A stretch of DNA of 64,000 nt, taken from positions 1,894,001-1,958,000 of the forward strand of contig NZ_CP016537.2 in NCBI RefSeq assembly GCF_001687585.2. The letters run 5' to 3'. Source of the stretch: Planococcus halocryophilus (lineage in GTDB: Bacteria; Bacillota; Bacilli; Bacillales_A; Planococcaceae). Each line of letters starts with the position of its first letter. Position 1 is the stretch's first letter. Position numbers and translations under genes: made by a program. Shown here one piece after another: positions 63,394-64,000 of this stretch. The notes below the pieces were generated by a model. It was not told where the DNA came from. It ran no database searches and was given only the letters and a program-made list of their open reading frames with translations.

Positions 63394-63425
63394 GAATGTA
63401 ACTTAACTGCACATAAGTTACATTC
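63394..63425. repeat. 32-bp palindromic site, copy 5
   Basis: GAATGTAACTTA, eight bases (ACTGCACA), TAAGTTACATTC: perfect arms. It lies 22 bp from the minus-strand stop of the last gene. Confidence 0.95.
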
Positions 63426-63447
63426 AGATCCCTTAAATTAGCGGCAT

Positions 63448-64000
63448 TTATTTGTTCCGGATTCTGGCCCATAAACTTCGCATGTCTTTTTTGGGCGTCA
63501 CCGGCTCAGGTTCGTTTTCTTCCTCCTGTGAGGACGGTTCTGGTGCATTTATATCTGGTTCTTCGGATACTGGTGCGACTAGCTGCTTCTGATGTTCCTC
63601 TATCCTATCCAATTTATGCTTCATCTCTTCCAAGGCTTCCACAAACAAAGAATCCCGTTTTCGAATCTCTTCTTTCAAACTTCGGTTCTCTTCTTCAAGG
63701 ACTTCCAATTTTTTCAAGTTAACGGCTGTCGCGACGTCGTCATGACGCCGCGACGGTGTGCTTGTGACTTCGTTTTCTGGCGTTATTGTAGATGCACCTT
63801 TTAAGCTATCAGCAGCTTCTCTTACAGCATTCTCGAACGTTATGTCACCGCTTTTTGTGACCGTCATAGACTCCCGTAGCGCCACAACCTCTGTGACGGT
63901 GTAAATACGGCTGTTATTTTTGTTTCTTTTGAAGAGAATTCCTTCTGATTCAAAGCGAAGGCTGTATTTTCTTAACGTTGAAGGAGAAATATTCAATTGC
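63448..64000 (-). CDS. MerR-type HTH protein with DUF3967-like coiled coil (5' end cut by window)
   Basis: The frame runs off the right edge; 184 codons are seen. It opens inside a helix-turn-helix (QLNISPSTLRKYSLRFESEG), then a proline/threonine-rich linker, a coiled coil (about residues 95-145, LKKLEVLEEENRSLKEEI) and an acidic Pro-rich tail ending WARIRNK. MerR-like HTH proteins with a DUF3967 tail occur in Bacillales, often on plasmids or integrated elements near replication or partition genes. The TTG at 63996 is not the real start because the HTH begins before it. Confidence 0.72.
   Translation of the reverse strand, partial: QLNISPSTLRKYSLRFESEGILFKRNKNNSRIYTVTEVVALRESMTVTKSGDITFENAVREAADSLKGASTITPENEVTSTPSRRHDDVATAVNLKKLEVLEEENRSLKEEIRKRDSLFVEALEEMKHKLDRIEEHQKQLVAPVSEEPDINAPEPSSQEEENEPEPVTPKKDMRSLWARIRNK

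Noticed and set aside
60536..63425. Simple transcription terminators for the 32-bp palindromes
   Set aside because: The arms are AT-rich, nearly invariant between copies and not followed by T-runs; separate terminators exist beside some of them (60556, 61979).

Overview
The window looks like chromosomal DNA from a low-to-moderate GC Gram-positive bacterium of the order Bacillales. A Planococcaceae-type host (Planococcus, Sporosarcina or relatives) fits best. Pointers are strong AGGAGG-type ribosome sites with frequent TTG/GTG starts, a bacillolysin-type M4 protease, BioY behind a Bacillus-type BirA operator, a KtrAB potassium system behind a c-di-AMP riboswitch, a TerC manganese exporter behind a yybP-ykoY riboswitch, a class F sortase with its substrate, and many c-di-GMP proteins. 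The genus is an inference; no rRNA or other marker gene is present.

Region 1 (1-28 kb) is compact and ordinary. It starts with a cut osmoprotectant-binding lipoprotein, a FAD disulfide oxidoreductase and an amine oxidase. A signalling and exopolysaccharide locus follows (4.1-11.5 kb): a Hpt-REC-GGDEF-REC diguanylate cyclase, a HEAT-repeat membrane protein, a BcsA/IcaA-like processive glycosyltransferase, a single-domain response regulator and a convergent hybrid histidine kinase. Next come a small glycan operon (GT2, WbqC, SDR, GNAT; 11.8-15 kb), an SDR with an amber codon just before its C-terminus, a cluster of two APH-type kinases around a nucleotidyltransferase (17.9-20.7 kb), the M4 protease, BioY, CorA, a broken hexameric-heme-protein gene, a six-copy 21-bp tandem tract, a Nudix hydrolase and a PP2C-like phosphatase preceded by a twice-frameshifted LRR-like gene.

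Region 2 (28-61 kb) has a different texture. Gene blocks, mostly on the minus strand, are separated by a dispersed family of roughly 90-bp hairpin elements. All recognised copies point the same way, and most lie just 3' of minus-strand genes. Several genes between them are decayed (a signal-peptidase-like lipoprotein, another lipoprotein, IS30 fragments). Cargo includes an ArsR-MFS pair, a cupin, an FMN reductase, two PAS-GGDEF/EAL clusters (36-39 kb and 47.7-52 kb), TerC, an ABC-2 exporter, Hsp20, a RibT-like acetyltransferase, the sortase-substrate pair and KtrAB. The ktrA reading frame carries a stop at codon 4.

Region 3 (60.5-64 kb) has a second repeat family: exact 32-bp sites with a 12-bp inverted repeat around an 8-bp spacer. 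Four full copies and one half copy sit beside the ends of successive small accessory genes (DinB, GNAT, a TraB/DUF5694-like protein, an immunity-like protein and a MerR/DUF3967-type protein cut by the window end). The two dispersed repeat families are the strongest candidates for something undescribed. The several broken genes could be real decay or sequencing error, and raw reads would decide that.
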